A stretch of 64,000 bases of DNA from the NCBI RefSeq assembly GCF_021555175.1, contig NZ_JAKGRW010000057.1, positions 1 through 64,000 of the forward strand, read 5' to 3'. Positions 62,502 through 64,000 of the stretch are shown one piece after another; position 1 is the first letter of the stretch, and every line of letters begins with the position of its first letter. The stretch is from Nocardioides alcanivorans (lineage in GTDB: Bacteria; Actinomycetota; Actinomycetes; Propionibacteriales; Nocardioidaceae). Position numbers and translations under genes: made by a program. The notes under the pieces are model-generated. The model worked only from the letters and a program-made list of their open reading frames with translations, did no database searches and was not told where the DNA came from.

Positions 62502-62764
62502 GCGACCGCATCAACGACATGCTGCTCGACCAGATCGCCGACCTGCTCGCCTACGAACCGCCGCAGGATGCTGGCCAGCACCCGTCGCTTGAACTGCACG
62601 AGCGCGTCGGAGCCGAGTGGGCCGAGTGGCACAAGCGGCTCAGCGGCCTGCGGCTCCTGCTCGGACACCGGCTGGTCAGTGCGGCCATCGAGGAGCGACG
62701 AGCGCCGGCGTACTTCGTCGATCCCATCGTTTGCCCGGCATGCCAAGCCAAGGAGGAAGCATGA
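62498..62764 (+). CDS. Hypothetical phage protein, 88 aa
   Basis: Good ggagg site before the ATG. Helical (INDMLLDQIADLLAYEPP, then WAEWHKRLSGLRLLLGHRLV) with a final CPAC. Coupled to the next gene. Confidence 0.55.
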   Translation: MSDRINDMLLDQIADLLAYEPPQDAGQHPSLELHERVGAEWAEWHKRLSGLRLLLGHRLVSAAIEERRAPAYFVDPIVCPACQAKEEA

Positions 62765-62928
62765 GGCACCCCATCGACCGCTGGGAGCCGTACGACGTCG
62801 ACGTGAGCATCACCGGCGGACCCGAGCGCGTCTACGACAGCAACGAAGCCGGACCCACGCCGAAGATCCTCGGGTTCACCAACGAGCCCGAGATTGAGCC
62901 GCTGCTCTGGGAAGGGGATGACTCGTGA
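62761..62928 (+). CDS. Hypothetical phage protein, 55 aa
   Basis: Short acidic sequence, RWEPYDVDVSITGGPERVYD. ATGA-coupled both sides. Function unknown. Confidence 0.5.
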   Translation: MRHPIDRWEPYDVDVSITGGPERVYDSNEAGPTPKILGFTNEPEIEPLLWEGDDS

Positions 62929-63107
62929 GCCGCCTCTACCTGAGCCGCCAGATCTGCGCCATCCGCGCCCTCGGGTGGCAACTCGACTGGCGCAGAGGCG
63001 ACTGGGAGCCGCTGTTCGGCTTCGGGCCGCGAGTCCGCGTACTGCGAGTGGGGAAGCTCTGCCGCTTCACCCTCGGGCCGCTCGAACGCATCGACATCAC
63101 CCGCTAA
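62925..63107 (+). CDS. Hypothetical phage protein, 60 aa
   Basis: GTG start in the previous stop. Basic and aromatic (RALGWQLDWRRGDWEPLFGF). Followed by a hairpin, so it closes this run of genes. Confidence 0.5.
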   Translation: MSRLYLSRQICAIRALGWQLDWRRGDWEPLFGFGPRVRVLRVGKLCRFTLGPLERIDITR

Positions 63108-63126
63108 CCCGCACCACCGACCAACC

Positions 63127-63162
63127 GCCCCGCCTGGCTGACGCCCGGCGGGGCTCGCTGAT
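63127..63162 (+). terminator. Terminator-like hairpin
   Basis: gccccgcc (63127-63134) pairs with ggcggggc (63147-63154), then tcgctgattt. It lies between the gene ending at 63107 and the GTG at 63178. Confidence 0.6.
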
Positions 63163-63177
63163 TTCCGAGGAGACGAA

Positions 63178-64000
63178 GTGACCAAGTGCCAGTGGGTAGC
63201 CAGTGACCAGCCGCGCGAGCTCGAAGACGGCAGTGAGTGCCCGGACCTGCACTGCGGATCGTGCGGGCATAGGCACGTCCGGCCCGGCGTGCTGACCTGC
63301 CCGTCGTGCGTCGGCGACGTACGCGACGACCTGAGGACCATTGCCGACAAGGCCGCCGAGCTGCCCGAGGAGGCCGAGGTGCGCGGCATCGACTCCGAGG
63401 CTGCCGACCTCGCTGGGCCAGCGGCAGACCCCGAGCAGTGGCGCCAGCGCGGTCGCTACGGCCACCGATGGCACGAGGACGCCAAGGTGGGCGAGGAGCA
63501 TCCGCTCTGGGTGCTCGGCACGTGGGACATGGTGGTCCGCGAGCACCTGAGCCAGCCGACCACGCTGCGACTCACCATCGACCGGGCAGCCGACTACCTC
63601 GCCGGCCAGCTGACCGGGCTCGCGCAGGACGGCGACTTCCCGTTCGACGTGCTGCGCCGAGAGGTGCGAGCGTGCCGCGGTCACCTCGAGGATGTGCTGA
63701 GGGACGGGGAGCAGCGGGACACGGGAGCGCCGTGCATGACGTGCCGCATCCCGCTGGTGCGCGAGTGGGGCATCCTCGCTCACGCCGACGGGTGGCGCTG
63801 CCCGCAGTGCCGGGAGTTCTCGACGGACGCGCAGTATCGGTTCGCCGTGATGCAGGTGCACCGCGCCGAGGCCGAGTGGCTGACCGACGTCGAGATGCAG
63901 GAGCGGACGGGCGTGAAGGCTGCGACCGTGCGATCGTGGTCACGGCCCATCGAGGACGGCGAGCCCTTGGTGGCCAAGCGCCAAGACTCGGGGCGCGTGG
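63178..64000 (+). CDS. Phage protein with zinc ribbons and C-terminal helix-turn-helix, cut by window edge
   Basis: GTG at 63178 follows a gaggag site, and the frame stays open to the end (over 270 codons). N-terminal Cys clusters (CPDLHCGSCGHRH, CPSC), a helical middle (TTLRLTIDRAADYLAGQL), then CMTC and CPQC. Near the edge VEMQERTGVKAATVRSWSRP looks like a helix-turn-helix. Possibly a regulator; incomplete. Confidence 0.65.
   Translation, partial: MTKCQWVASDQPRELEDGSECPDLHCGSCGHRHVRPGVLTCPSCVGDVRDDLRTIADKAAELPEEAEVRGIDSEAADLAGPAADPEQWRQRGRYGHRWHEDAKVGEEHPLWVLGTWDMVVREHLSQPTTLRLTIDRAADYLAGQLTGLAQDGDFPFDVLRREVRACRGHLEDVLRDGEQRDTGAPCMTCRIPLVREWGILAHADGWRCPQCREFSTDAQYRFAVMQVHRAEAEWLTDVEMQERTGVKAATVRSWSRPIEDGEPLVAKRQDSGRV

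Noticed and set aside
46513..64000. Integrative conjugative element
   Set aside because: No relaxase, FtsK-type translocase or type IV secretion gene is seen in this half; gene style (tiny overlapping genes, RecT, replication protein) fits a phage better. The part beyond 64000 could still change this.
1..64000. Insertion sequences or transposases
   Set aside because: No DDE, HUH or serine transposase frame and no flanking target duplications were seen; the only mobile-element recombinase is the tyrosine integrase.

Overview
The window reads as a high-GC actinobacterial chromosome, most likely Nocardioidaceae (Nocardioides or a close relative). This rests on GC-rich codon use, many GTG/TTG starts, an RNase H/phosphatase fusion, an actinobacterial-type homodimeric pyruvate dehydrogenase, and a type II fatty acid synthase operon headed by a PucR-type regulator. 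No species can be named from sequence alone.

1-22349 is one giant palindrome. Arms 1-11074 and 11276-22349 are reverse complements (base x pairs with base 22350-x) around a 201-base spacer. The right arm continues into the rest of the chromosome and, with what follows, keeps the order and orientation of the M. tuberculosis Rv2228c-Rv2247 region. I therefore treat the right arm as native and the left arm as a fold-back copy, probably an assembly or library artefact at a contig end. The arm carries a two-component sensor kinase, an Asp-tailed exported protein, a Nif3-like protein, a zinc-ribbon coiled-coil protein, RNase H/phosphatase, YaaA, an RNB ribonuclease, a secreted beta-propeller protein, RNase P RNA, a TPR protein, methionine aminopeptidase and two small proteins.

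22350-46320 is core chromosome. It holds the response regulator, a kinase-like protein, a secreted acidic repeat protein, two acyl-CoA synthetases, tRNA-Val, AhpE, a lipoprotein, a DUF3052 protein, AceE and two hydrolases. It also holds the fatty-acid block fasR-fabD-fabH-acpP-fabF-accD, with an enoyl-CoA hydratase, a DUF3145 protein, a small exported protein and a PknB-like kinase downstream. AceE makes acetyl-CoA, AccD makes malonyl-CoA, FabD loads it on ACP, and FabH and FabF start and extend chains, so the block runs from pyruvate to acyl-ACP. FabD has an extra C-terminal biotinyl/lipoyl-like domain without a modifiable lysine.

46324-64000 is the integrase-proximal half of a prophage or phage-like element inserted in the 3' part of a tRNA gene with a CAT anticodon. 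Order: truncated tRNA (att site), tyrosine integrase, ImmA/IrrE-like peptidase, repressor and divergent Cro-like gene around an operator region, excisionase-like protein, GIY-YIG protein, then a tightly overlapping early operon. That operon includes a YqaJ exonuclease and RecT annealase pair, a C5-cytosine methyltransferase, an HTH protein, a replication-type protein and many small Cys-rich proteins. The element runs off the right edge.

At least 17 genes or gene parts are broken by what looks like bases missing from a short G or C run. All can be restored by adding G or C there, so I read them as long-read consensus errors rather than pseudogenes. Coordinates for these genes span the repaired frame.
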